Notes: a model not told the origin generated them from the sequence alone. A DNA stretch of 12,597 bases from Saprospiraceae bacterium (GCA_013042795.1 JABDPK010000016.1:1-12597), one strand, 5' to 3'; positions 1 to 7,768 are shown, numbered from the stretch's first letter. Translations and numbers: made by a program.

Positions 1-68
1 CGAATATTTTGCATCTATTCTGCCAAAGAAATACCTCTATCATTACCCTTTATCATATTAAGCCCTTA

Positions 69-83
69 GCGGACTCCGTCCGC
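69..83. repeat. Short GC-rich perfect hairpin (GCGGAC/GTCCGC)
   Basis: Six-bp perfect arms (69-74 and 78-83) with a TCC loop stand out as GC-rich in an AT-rich stretch downstream of the tRNA-Ser terminator. No T run follows on either strand, so it is not an obvious terminator. It may be a fragment of a REP-like palindrome. The rest of 1-118 shows no gene. Confidence 0.4.
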
Positions 84-118
84 CGAAGCGAGATAATTAT
101 TAATCCCATTAGGTATAC

Positions 119-167
119 TGAAAAAAAAGCTCGACTTCGCACCATGTATTATGGTGCTTCGTCGAGC
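119..167 (-). terminator. Rho-independent terminator of tRNA-Ser
   Basis: Read on the minus strand, two 7-bp paired blocks (GCTCGAC with GTCGAGC, and GCACCAT with ATGGTGC) are separated by a symmetric 3x3 internal loop and close a 5-nt loop. The stem is followed by eight T residues (the A run at 121-128 on the plus strand). It begins 5 nt after the 3' end of the tRNA-Ser body, the expected place for its terminator. Confidence 0.8.
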
Positions 168-172
168 GAAGG

Positions 173-260
173 CGGAGGAGGAGGGATTCGAACCCCCGGT
201 ACGCGTTAACGTACGCCGGTTTTCAAGACCGGTGCATTCAACCAGCTCTGCCACTCCTCC
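173..260 (-). tRNA. tRNA-Ser (anticodon UGA)
   Basis: On the minus strand the acceptor stem GGAGGAG (260-254) pairs perfectly with CTCCTCC (180-174), followed by discriminator G at 173, as usual for serine tRNA. The anticodon arm is CCGGT-CTTGAAA-ACCGG, giving anticodon TGA. A long variable arm with paired CGTACG/CGCGTACC-type sequence marks a class II (Ser) tRNA. The T-arm is GGGGG-TTCGAAT-CCCTC with one G-T pair. CCA is not encoded. It has its own promoter box and terminator, so it looks like a single-gene transcript. Confidence 0.95.
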
Positions 261-275
261 GGTTGAAAAGGTATG

Positions 276-306
276 CAAATGTAAAATCTATTTGTTTGAT
301 ATAAAA
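276..306 (-). promoter_or_regulatory. Candidate Bacteroidota promoter for tRNA-Ser
   Basis: The minus strand carries TACATTTG at 283-276, an exact match to the Bacteroidota -7 consensus TAnnTTTG. A T-rich TTTT block lies 19 nt further upstream (306-303) at the -33 position, matching TTTG in three of four bases. Initiation about 7 nt downstream would give a leader of roughly 8 nt before the tRNA 5' end at 260. This is motif matching only. Confidence 0.55.
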
Positions 307-352
307 GAGAAATGAAAAATAAAAACATTCTCTTCAGAAATCACACCGAGAC

Positions 353-385
353 AAAAACCCGTGACTTGTATGTAGCCACAGGTTT
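353..385 (-). terminator. Terminator of the Crp/Fnr-family gene
   Basis: On the minus strand AAACCTGTG (385-377) pairs with CACGGGTTT (363-355), 9 bp with one G-T pair and a 13-nt loop, running into a T5 tract. It starts 28 nt after the stop codon of the regulator gene at 413. Confidence 0.65.
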
Positions 386-412
386 ACTTTGTCATACCTT
401 ATAAAAATGTTG

Positions 413-1093
413 TTAGGATAGGTTTTCCATATCCCTTATGAGTATACTTTTTCTTTTGAAATAAATTTGATTTTGTCGCTTTAGATCATTGAGGACATAT
501 GTGACTGTTTGTCGTGAAGTACCAGTAAAATTTGCTATATCCTGCTGTGTAAGACTATGTTTCACAAGCATTTCCAGACCGACCTGTCTACCAAATTCTT
601 TGGCATTGTCTTTAAGAAAGTCGATGATACGCTCTCTTGCATCCTTAAATACCAGCGATTCAAAACGCTCTTCAACGTACATAAGGCGTGTTCCAAGCAT
701 CTGAATAAATCGTTCTGTAAGCTGCCAGTTATTCTTTAAATAACTTTTGAATTCCTCTGCATTGATGACGAGACAAATAACATCCTTGTCAATAGACTTG
801 GACGTATTTCTCCGAAATTCATTGCCGGAAATATATTCGATACCAAACAAGGTTTTGGGATGAATAATGGTCTTGATTACTTCCCGACCTTCCCCGGATT
901 TCGAAATAATCTTGATAATCCCATTCAACAAAATGTAAACATCATCAGCAGCATCGCTGACTCTGTAAATAATTTGATGTTTAGTGAATTTTTTTACAGA
1001 TGAAAGAAGGGCAATTTCTCTCAAATTATTTTCAGGTAGATTTTCAAATAAATTTACCTCGTTGAGGTAACTCATTTTTGTCATTAATTCCAT
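413..1093 (-). CDS. Crp/Fnr-family transcriptional regulator
   Basis: The 226-residue product has the Crp/Fnr layout: an N-terminal cyclic-nucleotide-binding-like beta-roll (about residues 16-115), a long dimer helix (about 120-150), and a C-terminal winged helix-turn-helix with LTQQDIANFTGTSRQTV (about 181-197) as helix-turn-helix. It has a single cysteine (about 107), so it cannot hold an Fnr-type 4Fe-4S cluster through an N-terminal cysteine set. The ligand is unknown. Two starts are possible: the ATG at 1093, or the ATG three codons in (1084), which has GGAGA about 9 nt upstream and is better spaced. The gene has its own terminator, and a perfect inverted repeat at 1124-1149 could be an autoregulatory operator. 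It lies on the same strand as the upstream TonB/DUF4249 genes but over 100 bp away. Family assignment is firm; regulon unknown. Confidence 0.92.
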   Translation of the reverse strand: MELMTKMSYLNEVNLFENLPENNLREIALLSSVKKFTKHQIIYRVSDAADDVYILLNGIIKIISKSGEGREVIKTIIHPKTLFGIEYISGNEFRRNTSKSIDKDVICLVINAEEFKSYLKNNWQLTERFIQMLGTRLMYVEERFESLVFKDARERIIDFLKDNAKEFGRQVGLEMLVKHSLTQQDIANFTGTSRQTVTYVLNDLKRQNQIYFKRKSILIRDMENLS

Positions 1094-1123
1094 TCTCCAG
1101 GTTTTTTTTTAATACAACTGTTT

Positions 1124-1149
1124 GAATGTCAGGACACAACATGACATTC
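1124..1149. promoter_or_regulatory. Perfect inverted repeat upstream of the Crp/Fnr gene
   Basis: GAATGTCA (1124-1131) and TGACATTC (1142-1149) are perfect 8-bp inverted arms around a 10-nt spacer, 31 bp upstream of the regulator's first ATG. A self-complementary TGTTAACA follows at 1151-1158. No T run follows on either strand, so a dimeric-protein operator is more likely than a terminator. Crp/Fnr dimers bind two-fold symmetric sites, which makes autoregulation a reasonable inference, though the spacer is longer than the classic 6 bp. Confidence 0.5.
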
Positions 1150-1215
1150 GTGTTAACAAATAGTTTGTAGTAAAAAATGGATTAAGTGAAAATGGATATT
1201 ATTAACAGGAAAAAA

Positions 1216-2103
1216 TTATTGAATCAGGCTCGAATCTCTTTCTGTTACATAGAAAGCAAATAGTCCGTAGCCATTATCAATATTCGTATATGTCGTTACA
1301 GGTAAAGTGTATGGACCTGCAGCAGTTGCGCTTTGACGACTGAGGGCAAGATGATAGTGATAGTAGTCCTCGGTTATCGTACGCAATTCAAAAAACATAT
1401 ACGAAGGATCGGTTCCCGAAACTTCAAGTTCTGATAAAGTCTTTAATGAAAATGACAGACGATTATCATTACTCATCTTAGTCATATCAATAAGCATGCC
1501 ATCTCGATGTGAAAGCACAGACACAGCATTTTCCTGGGAATTTATTTTACTAATCGTCAAAGGATTATTATCATCAATATAAGGGATTAAGTGGAAGTAC
1601 TGATCTTCATTCAGATTAGGTTCGATATCGACTGTGATATCAAACAATGATCGCTCATTGCCCTGTGAATCAGTGATTTTAGCTGGTATGATTTTATCTT
1701 CCAGGCTATTAATCTTTGTTGAATAAGGTACAAGGGTCTGAGCTCTCATTACACGTAATCCCGGAATCCTGGCATCAACACTAAGCTCATAAATCCTTCC
1801 TTCCTTGGGTTTGAAGTCCAAATTCTTATAGGCCTGAAGAACATAATCATATCTGAACTCTTCAGGATTATTATTCTCTTCAAAATTGATAATCTTAATT
1901 ACGGAAATATCGTGATCAAGTTCAATTTCAGGCGTATTAACACCGAATGTAGTGCCTATCCTTATAAAACCAAGTTCATTTGCTTCAAGCTCTGCGACTG
2001 CAACCAGCTTTTGATCGGTAGGTTCGACTTCAGGAATGTATTCCTCAAGACATGAGCCCATAAACAATGGGAGAAATAATAATATATAGTATTTCTTTTT
2101 CAA
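1216..2103 (-). CDS. DUF4249-family outer-membrane lipoprotein
   Basis: Outer-membrane lipoprotein of the Bacteroidota DUF4249 family, usually encoded beside a TonB-dependent receptor; its biochemical role is not established. A TTG start at 2103 gives 295 residues beginning with a KKK run, a hydrophobic core and the lipobox FMGSC with Cys at position 18. The frame stays open to 2151 (TTG/GTG starts), but those would place 16 extra non-signal residues before the KKK run. AAAGG lies near 10-14 nt upstream of the 2103 start, and a TAnnTTTG box (TACTTTTG, 2164-2157) would start transcription near 2150. The C-terminal part has NIDNGYGLFAFY, typical of the family. The gene is downstream of the receptor on the same strand with 127 bp between, so it may be co-transcribed or have its own promoter. 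It probably acts as the receptor's surface partner; substrate unknown. Confidence 0.82.
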   Translation of the reverse strand: MKKKYYILLFLPLFMGSCLEEYIPEVEPTDQKLVAVAELEANELGFIRIGTTFGVNTPEIELDHDISVIKIINFEENNNPEEFRYDYVLQAYKNLDFKPKEGRIYELSVDARIPGLRVMRAQTLVPYSTKINSLEDKIIPAKITDSQGNERSLFDITVDIEPNLNEDQYFHLIPYIDDNNPLTISKINSQENAVSVLSHRDGMLIDMTKMSNDNRLSFSLKTLSELEVSGTDPSYMFFELRTITEDYYHYHLALSRQSATAAGPYTLPVTTYTNIDNGYGLFAFYVTERDSSLIQ

Positions 2104-2230
2104 ACAGTTAAATCCTTTATTGAGACGTACACATTTGTATAATGTCACCAATCATACAAAAGTATTACAATCTAATCAAAAATATCCTACGTTCAAGGAG
2201 ATTTAATGGTCTATTGATATAAAATTCTGT

Positions 2231-4897
2231 CTAAAAACTGACATTATAGCTAAACGTAGGCAATATTGGAAGGATGGTTAATTGTTCATACCTAAGATCA
2301 TTTGGATTATTAACATCCTGTGGTGCTATATCCCTGTAAAAAGGATTCTTCCTGTTATAGGCATTATACAGGCCTAATGTCAGCTTGCTCCTACCCCATT
2401 TATATTTGTTATAAACATTCAATCCTATATCCAATCTGTGATAAGCTGGTAGTTCATCGTTGTTTATTTCGTTAAAGATCAGAACAAGTGTCCTTTTCCC
2501 GTTTTCATCTACATAGAAATAATTCTGTCCATCGGCAACTGTAATCGGACTGCCTGATGCATATTGCCAGTTTGCTGAGAATTCAATATTCTCACCCAGT
2601 TTATGCAGGATTCCGATATCAAAGACATGTCTGCGATCATATCTGTATCTGAAGGTTTCTCCATTATTTATCCCGGGGAAAGTCCTGTCACTCCATGATA
2701 AGGTATATGATGTCTTGATTGCTGTATTTCCAATTCTCTGGTCATGGCTAAACTCAAATCCGTAAGCTGTACCGTCTCCGATAGGTATTAAAGACTCCCA
2801 GTTAGATGTTGTTGATATATCAACAAGACCGCTGTCACCATATCTTGTAAGGTTTGAAAAATCCTTGTAAAAGGTTTCAAAACCGATCATTCCGAATTTT
2901 TGAGATTTAAAGAAATTTCCTGCTGAAAAAATCCATGAGACCTCTGGTTCAATAATATCTGTAGAAGGCAACCAGACATCAACCGGAATTCCCAGGCCGG
3001 AATTCGTCAGATTATGTAAGTATTGCCCCATTCTTCCTGCTGAAAATTTAAAGGTATATCTTTTTGATCCTGTATTAAATAATAACCTGGGTTGTACGAT
3101 ATGGTAGGTTTTTCCTGTTTTTACCATTAAATGGTTGTAACCAATATTTAAATGGCTGTATTCTCCTAACCTGATATTATCTTCGATATAGAATTCGTAT
3201 TCATCACCTTCTATCGTTTCTTCATCCAATAGAGATTTCAACTGGTTCTGCGTTATGAGCTCCTCGCCTTCGGTCAATTGATCAAAGTTATCCACGAGTA
3301 ACAATCCCGGATTAAACTGATGTTTCACAATACCACCTCCAATTTTAATTTTATGTGAAGATCCCGGTATTATGTCCATATCCAGTTTCACCCCCCTGTC
3401 CTCAATAGAAGACTGATAATATCCTGCTTCATAAAAGTTATCAATTTGTTGACCGGATTCCAGGATATTAACCCTGTCATGATCAAAAGATCCGAAATTA
3501 TACTTGGAGTAGTAAGCAGAAATATTCAGAAATGACTTTTGTGATAATTGTAAGTTCCATCGCAATGAAGCCAGATTGTTTCTTGATTCCCAGAATGTTT
3601 CATCAAGGTTCTCCAGGTCCTTTTCATCATTGACTTCAGAGGTGATGTTATTGAAGTTATCACTGCCAGTATAATAACTGAGATATATTTTGGATCTGGG
3701 TCCAAGAGAAAAGTTTAATTTACCATTGAAGTCAAGAAAGTATATATCGCTATTGCCTGTTTTTCCTTCACGCTCATTAAGATATTCTGTCAGAGATTTG
3801 ATCCATGGGTCGACGAAGGTCCTTCTGAAAGATATCAGGTAGGATGCTTTATCTTTTACAATTGGTCCTTCAAGAGAAGCTTTTACAGCCAGGATACCTA
3901 CAGAAACATCACCTGCCATTTTCTGATTATTACCTTCTCTTGTCCTGATATCCAGCACCGATGATAATCTGCCCGAATAATGAGAAGGAAAAGCCCCTTT
4001 ATACAGCTTTGCACTCTTTATTACGTTGGAGTTAAAAATACTAAATAGTCCAAAAGCGTGATTGGCATTATAGACTGGAATACCGTCAAACAGGATCAAA
4101 TTCTGGTTTGTCGCCCCTCCTCTTACACTCATGCCTCCAAAGCCATCCGCACCGCTGGTTACACCAGGTAAGGTATAAGTATACCTGATAATATCTGCTT
4201 CGCCGCCAAGGGGTAAACCCGCAGAGATTCTGTCAATTGGCAGTATATCTACAGAAGCTACTTCAGGAAATTCAATGACTGGATCATACCTTTTGGCTTT
4301 GATTACAACTTCATTCAGGCGGTTTGATGGTAACATTTTGATATCAACGACTGTGTCTTTTGCAAGGTCGAATTCCTGAATACCCAGATCATATCCGAGA
4401 TAAGAAAAATAGACGCGTTTAATCCCTTTATCGATGGTGAAACTGTAAAAACCATATTCATTAGTTGTCGTCCCTGCGGATTTATCGTAGAGATATATAT
4501 TGGCGTTTACGAGTGGTTCTCCCGACTCCTCATCTTTCAGGTAACCTGAAATCGTGATTTTGTCCCTGCTTGATGTATAAGGATCTTTCTTGATAACAAT
4601 CTGGTTACCGACAATCTTATATTTCAAGCCATGGGGATTAATGATATAATCTATGATTTTTCCCAGCTTTTCGTTCCTGACCGCCAGGCTAATCAATGAA
4701 TCCCCAGGAATGATTTCTTCCTGAAATGCGATGGTCACCCGTGATATGTCTCCAAGTTGATAAAGCACCTCCCGGAGGGGTAAATCTTCGGCAGAATAGT
4801 CAATCGTTATCTCATCCGGTATAAGATATTGTGCCTGTATCTTCTGTGTGCATACAAACAGCAAAGCAAACAATACAAAACGGTGAAGTATTGACAT
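2231..4897 (-). CDS. STN-domain TonB-dependent outer-membrane receptor (FecA-type)
   Basis: TonB-dependent transporter predicted to import an unknown ligand and signal to the adjacent FecR/sigma pair. The ATG at 4897 is preferred over the in-frame TTG at 4918 because it starts directly with a signal peptide (cleavage after about QA, residue 22). Domains in order over 888 residues: STN/secretin-TonB short N-terminal domain (about 30-105), carboxypeptidase-D regulatory-like beta-sandwich (about 113-190, with ISGYLKDEESGEPLVNANIY), plug (about 205-325, with GGMSVRGGATNQNLILFDG), then a long beta-barrel ending in a C-terminal Phe as barrel proteins do. The STN domain is the part that contacts FecR-type anti-sigma factors in the Fec paradigm. 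It lies 264 bp downstream of the FecR gene and has its own promoter-like box overlapping a palindrome. No SusD gene accompanies it; the DUF4249 lipoprotein takes that position. Confidence 0.93.
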   Translation of the reverse strand: MSILHRFVLFALLFVCTQKIQAQYLIPDEITIDYSAEDLPLREVLYQLGDISRVTIAFQEEIIPGDSLISLAVRNEKLGKIIDYIINPHGLKYKIVGNQIVIKKDPYTSSRDKITISGYLKDEESGEPLVNANIYLYDKSAGTTTNEYGFYSFTIDKGIKRVYFSYLGYDLGIQEFDLAKDTVVDIKMLPSNRLNEVVIKAKRYDPVIEFPEVASVDILPIDRISAGLPLGGEADIIRYTYTLPGVTSGADGFGGMSVRGGATNQNLILFDGIPVYNANHAFGLFSIFNSNVIKSAKLYKGAFPSHYSGRLSSVLDIRTREGNNQKMAGDVSVGILAVKASLEGPIVKDKASYLISFRRTFVDPWIKSLTEYLNEREGKTGNSDIYFLDFNGKLNFSLGPRSKIYLSYYTGSDNFNNITSEVNDEKDLENLDETFWESRNNLASLRWNLQLSQKSFLNISAYYSKYNFGSFDHDRVNILESGQQIDNFYEAGYYQSSIEDRGVKLDMDIIPGSSHKIKIGGGIVKHQFNPGLLLVDNFDQLTEGEELITQNQLKSLLDEETIEGDEYEFYIEDNIRLGEYSHLNIGYNHLMVKTGKTYHIVQPRLLFNTGSKRYTFKFSAGRMGQYLHNLTNSGLGIPVDVWLPSTDIIEPEVSWIFSAGNFFKSQKFGMIGFETFYKDFSNLTRYGDSGLVDISTTSNWESLIPIGDGTAYGFEFSHDQRIGNTAIKTSYTLSWSDRTFPGINNGETFRYRYDRRHVFDIGILHKLGENIEFSANWQYASGSPITVADGQNYFYVDENGKRTLVLIFNEINNDELPAYHRLDIGLNVYNKYKWGRSKLTLGLYNAYNRKNPFYRDIAPQDVNNPNDLRYEQLTILPILPTFSYNVSF

Positions 4898-4904
4898 AAA
4901 ATTC

Positions 4905-4923
4905 GTGTAGCTACACAAATTTA
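4905..4923 (-). promoter_or_regulatory. TAnnTTTG box overlapping a 12-bp palindrome at the receptor start
   Basis: On the minus strand TAAATTTG (4923-4916) matches the -7 consensus TAnnTTTG and runs into the perfect palindrome GTGTAGCTACAC (4905-4916); three further flanking bases pair beyond a single mismatch. The predicted transcription start falls inside the palindrome and about 15 nt before the ATG, a position where a bound protein or an RNA hairpin could block expression. No convincing -33 TTTG was found. Confidence 0.45.
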
Positions 4924-4938
4924 GGCAATTAGTTTATA

Positions 4939-5089
4939 TAGTTTATGAGTTTGCAAGGACTTAGCAAAAGCTTCATCGTCAGGAAAGAGTCTATTGGTCG
5001 ATTGGTTTGCAAGTTCAATGAGTGTAGAAGTATTTGAGTGGATTGAGTTCAGGAGTTTATTGAAGATAAAATATCTTACTCATAAACTA
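4939..5089. repeat. 12-bp perfect inverted repeat pair between receptor and FecR gene
   Basis: TAGTTTATGAGT (4939-4950) and its exact complement ACTCATAAACTA (5078-5089) bracket 127 bp in the intergenic region between the receptor and the FecR-like gene. The interior has several GAGT repeats, two TTTGCAAG copies and a small AGATA/TATCT hairpin near 5063-5075. No gene is visible in it. Confidence 0.4.
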
Positions 5090-5161
5090 AACAATATACA
5101 GTCTAATAGAAGGATAAACAGTTTGACTGAATCAACTTAATAAATTGTAACTGCTGAATGA

Positions 5162-6253
5162 TTAATCAGCGTTTATTTCGGATATCTCAATTGTTTTAAG
5201 TCCTTTTCTAACGATTTTCATATCGATTGAGGCCTGGAGAAGTTCCAGACATTCATTAAGGCTTCCCGGCTTGAGATTAAAGGCTGTGAAATGTCCTTCT
5301 ACCGGAGAATTGTCCGTCACGTTTATATCTACCCCGTAAAACCTTTCAATGATTGTAAAGACATCTGTAAGTGGTGTATTATCGAATGCGAGTACACCTT
5401 TATGCCACGCAAAAGGACTAAGCGAAGGACTTTCCGTGATAATAACTTTACCGGACTGTTCATCAAGAATTATTCTTTGACCAGATGTTGCGGTAACCAG
5501 CTTTTCATTGCTTTGGAAGGCCAGTTCCCCGGATTCTACATCTATAATTGTCTTGTTATCGCTATCGAAATTCTGGATATTGAAGCTTGCCTTGTGGGCA
5601 GCGAGAATTGATCCGTTATCCAGGCCAAGACTTAATGGAATACCGCTGAAAAGGTTATTCAGACTGAAATAAGCCTGACCTTTCAGTTTCCTGGCCAACA
5701 TATTGTCTCTCAACGGTTGTGAATCCAGACTTTTGAGGCTATTCAACTTAATTGGTGATCCAGCCTCTGAATTATTAGAGTTTAATGAGTTCTTGAGGTT
5801 TTTAATGCTTGATTCCGGTGATAATGTCACATTGGCACTTTCATTCAGATCCAGCGTCATGGCGTGCATGTTGTTATTAGTTACAACGCCCTTATTGAAT
5901 TGGTTATAAATAAACAAGGCCATCAGACTAAGCAGAATAATCAGTATTGCACTTAATAGATACTTGTTGATCTTGATTGTGCCTTTCGGATCAGAATGAT
6001 ATTCTTCAGGAATATCATATTTTTCAACGAAACTATCATAAGCTGCATCAGCATTGAATACAATAGATTCTTTATAACTTGAACTCTGATTCCATACTGA
6101 TTTAAACTCCTCAAGCAAATTGGCATTGTCTTTGCTTTTAGATAACCAGTTGTTTAAATCTTTTAGTTCAGCGGCGTTAAGTTCACTACTTAATTTCTTG
6201 CTGATTAACGATATGTATAAGTCTTTATTCACGATTCTATACACTATAGACAT
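5162..6253 (-). CDS. FecR-family anti-sigma factor (DUF4974 C-terminus)
   Basis: Inner-membrane regulator predicted to bind the neighbouring ECF sigma factor and receive the signal from the STN receptor. Layout over 363 residues: cytoplasmic anti-sigma region (about 1-90, with NNWL and FKSVW as in other Bacteroidota FecR proteins), one membrane helix (about 98-117), periplasmic FecR domain (about 125-275), then a DUF4974/STN-like domain (about 283-358) opening with WHKGVLAFDNTPL. Between about 148 and 185 there is a low-complexity stretch rich in Asn, Ser and Leu within the FecR domain, longer than I would expect. The ATG at 6253 is 18 bp after the sigma gene's stop, so the two form an operon. 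The 264-bp gap to the receptor suggests a separate transcript for it. Confidence 0.9.
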   Translation of the reverse strand: MSIVYRIVNKDLYISLISKKLSSELNAAELKDLNNWLSKSKDNANLLEEFKSVWNQSSSYKESIVFNADAAYDSFVEKYDIPEEYHSDPKGTIKINKYLLSAILIILLSLMALFIYNQFNKGVVTNNNMHAMTLDLNESANVTLSPESSIKNLKNSLNSNNSEAGSPIKLNSLKSLDSQPLRDNMLARKLKGQAYFSLNNLFSGIPLSLGLDNGSILAAHKASFNIQNFDSDNKTIIDVESGELAFQSNEKLVTATSGQRIILDEQSGKVIITESPSLSPFAWHKGVLAFDNTPLTDVFTIIERFYGVDINVTDNSPVEGHFTAFNLKPGSLNECLELLQASIDMKIVRKGLKTIEISEINAD

Positions 6254-6271
6254 TAAAATACCTCTCTACCC

Positions 6272-6835
6272 CTATCCTGTTTCCTCATTTTTTAAAAAAT
6301 CTTCATATTTGGAATACTGGGCCCTTAAAATTCTCAGTGCTTTAGACATTTGATTCTCGACAGTTTTTACGGAAATGTCCATTCTTTCGGCGACTTCTTT
6401 GTATGAAAGTTGCTCAAATCTGTTCAGAACAAACACTAATCTACACTTTTCAGGTAAGGTATCAATGATATCATTAATGAAATTTTCCAGTTCACCATAC
6501 TCAAGCTGGTCATGTGAAGAGTGCGATTCATCCCGAATTTCCAGATTCATTTCATCAGTATCAACAAAATCTCTTGAAGATTTTACTTTGTTGAGAGCAC
6601 GATTATATACTGATCGCTTAAGGTAGCCAATCAAAGACTGGATCTTCACGTTATCTTTTTTTCTGAACAGTTCAAAAAATACTTCCTGAACGATATCTTC
6701 TGCAAGGCTGGCTTCCTTAGTGATACGTACAGCTGTCTGACACAATACCGGGTAGTATTGTTTGAATACCAATTCGAAGCCGCGAGTATTGTCTTCGTAG
6801 AATAAATCCACCAACTCTTGATCCGTATAATTCAC
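6272..6835 (-). CDS. ECF RNA polymerase sigma-70 factor (FecI-like)
   Basis: Sigma factor of the extracytoplasmic-function group, expected to direct transcription of the linked receptor locus when released by the FecR-like protein. Region 2 spans about residues 20-88 with AEDIVQEVFFELF (45-57) matching the -10 recognition helix area; region 4 spans about 125-175 with LSYKEVAERMDISVKTVENQ as the helix-turn-helix. The length, 187 residues, is normal. The start codon is GTG at 6835; no in-frame ATG lies upstream, and the N-terminus QELVDLFYEDNTRGFELVF aligns with usual ECF starts. It is first in the two-gene operon with the FecR gene and is divergent from the lipoprotein gene at 6933. Confidence 0.93.
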   Translation of the reverse strand: MNYTDQELVDLFYEDNTRGFELVFKQYYPVLCQTAVRITKEASLAEDIVQEVFFELFRKKDNVKIQSLIGYLKRSVYNRALNKVKSSRDFVDTDEMNLEIRDESHSSHDQLEYGELENFINDIIDTLPEKCRLVFVLNRFEQLSYKEVAERMDISVKTVENQMSKALRILRAQYSKYEDFLKNEETG

Positions 6836-6862
6836 CTGGATGTCAGATTAATTTTATAAATA

Positions 6863-6893
6863 GCCAAAATTTGAACAAAATTCGAAATTTGGC
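6863..6893. promoter_or_regulatory. Imperfect inverted repeat in the divergent promoter region
   Basis: GCCAAAATTTG and its near complement CGAAATTTGGC (one bulged base) face each other across a short AT-rich centre, in the 97-bp region between the divergent sigma-factor and lipoprotein genes. It is an operator-like site that could serve either gene. No convincing TAnnTTTG promoter was identified here. Confidence 0.3.
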
Positions 6894-6932
6894 GTAATTG
6901 AAGTATCTTAATTTAAATTTTAACTAAAATAC

Positions 6933-7715
6933 ATGAAAAAATCAGCACCCCTAATTCTATTAATATTTGCTCTGGTATTAGGATGTAAAGAAGAAGCAAA
7001 GGTCACAAAGGAAGTTGAAAAAACTTCAGATTCTGATAAAAAATATACTTTAAGTGCATTCTCACCTTCACAATCTTACCCGGATGCAAAGATATCCAAC
7101 ATGACTTATGAAAATGGCAAATTTTCATTTGATGTAGACGGTGAAGAATATCAACTGGGTCAACAAACTCCCGATGCCGATTCGAAAATGTGTGCCAATT
7201 CAGGAAAAGGACAACATATACATCTAATCGTTGACAATGGCCCCTACGCTGCAAAATATGAATCATCTTTCGAACATGATATCCCGGATGGCACGCATAC
7301 GATACTGGCTTTCCTGAGTCGGTCATACCACGAAAGTATTAAAACTGCTGAAGCGAATATCCTCAAAATCGTAGATGTAAAAGATGGTAATATTATTGAC
7401 TCCAGGGATATAAGTTCCCCTATTCTCTCTTACAGTCGCCCAAAAGGGACATACGTCGGTAAGGATACGGAGAAAGTGATGCTTGACTTTTATCTTTCAA
7501 ATGTAGAACTAAAAGAAGGTTATACTGTCGAAGCAAAGATCAATGACCAGGTTCTTGATATCAATACCTGGCAACCTTATTATATAGAAGGTATGCCTAT
7601 GGGGGAAAATACAATTACATTGACATTGATGAAAGATGGTGTCGCTGCAGATGTCCCGATGAATCCTGTCAGCCGAACCTTTACATTAAAAGCAGATCCT
7701 ACTCCAGAAAAATAA
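6933..7715 (+). CDS. Conserved-type lipoprotein of unknown function
   Basis: I do not recognise a named family with confidence. The 260-residue product has a classic lipoprotein signal (MKKS, hydrophobic core, lipobox LVLGC with Cys18) followed by a short Lys/Glu-rich linker, so it is anchored in a membrane facing the periplasm or surface. The central part contains GKGQHIHLIVDNGPYAAKYE and DGTHTILAFLSRSYHES (about 92-135), a beta-rich segment that recalls DUF4399-like domains where a His-rich strand and a DG-H-T strand recur; this similarity is a guess. The C-terminal half (about 165-255) looks like a second beta-sandwich. The ATG is the only good start. It is transcribed divergently from the sigma factor and ends in its own weak terminator. 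Confidence 0.8.
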   Translation: MKKSAPLILLIFALVLGCKEEAKVTKEVEKTSDSDKKYTLSAFSPSQSYPDAKISNMTYENGKFSFDVDGEEYQLGQQTPDADSKMCANSGKGQHIHLIVDNGPYAAKYESSFEHDIPDGTHTILAFLSRSYHESIKTAEANILKIVDVKDGNIIDSRDISSPILSYSRPKGTYVGKDTEKVMLDFYLSNVELKEGYTVEAKINDQVLDINTWQPYYIEGMPMGENTITLTLMKDGVAADVPMNPVSRTFTLKADPTPEK

Positions 7716-7738
7716 AGTTTTACGGAAACTGTTTTTTA
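7716..7738 (+). terminator. Weak terminator after the lipoprotein gene
   Basis: AGTTT (7716-7720) pairs with AAACT (7726-7730) around TACGG and is followed by GTTTTTT. The stem is short, but it begins at the base after the stop codon and has a good T tract. Confidence 0.5.
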
Positions 7739-7751
7739 TTGGAAGTAGTTT

Positions 7752-7759
7752 TATTTTTG
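7752..7759 (+). promoter_or_regulatory. Candidate -7 box for tRNA-His
   Basis: TATTTTTG matches the Bacteroidota -7 consensus TAnnTTTG exactly. Transcription from it would start near 7766 and give a ~45-nt leader holding the palindrome at 7769-7798. No good -33 TTTG is visible at the right distance, so support is partial. Confidence 0.35.
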
Positions 7760-7768
7760 CATTCTTTA

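Noticed and set aside
9..278. Short open frames on both strands across the tRNA-Ser gene
   Set aside because: They are translations of tRNA sequence (GGGGGIRTPGTR and similar peptides are well-known artefacts) and have no independent coding signs.
5291..5909. Plus-strand open frames across the FecR-like gene
   Set aside because: They are shadows of the minus-strand gene, which has clear domains over its whole length.
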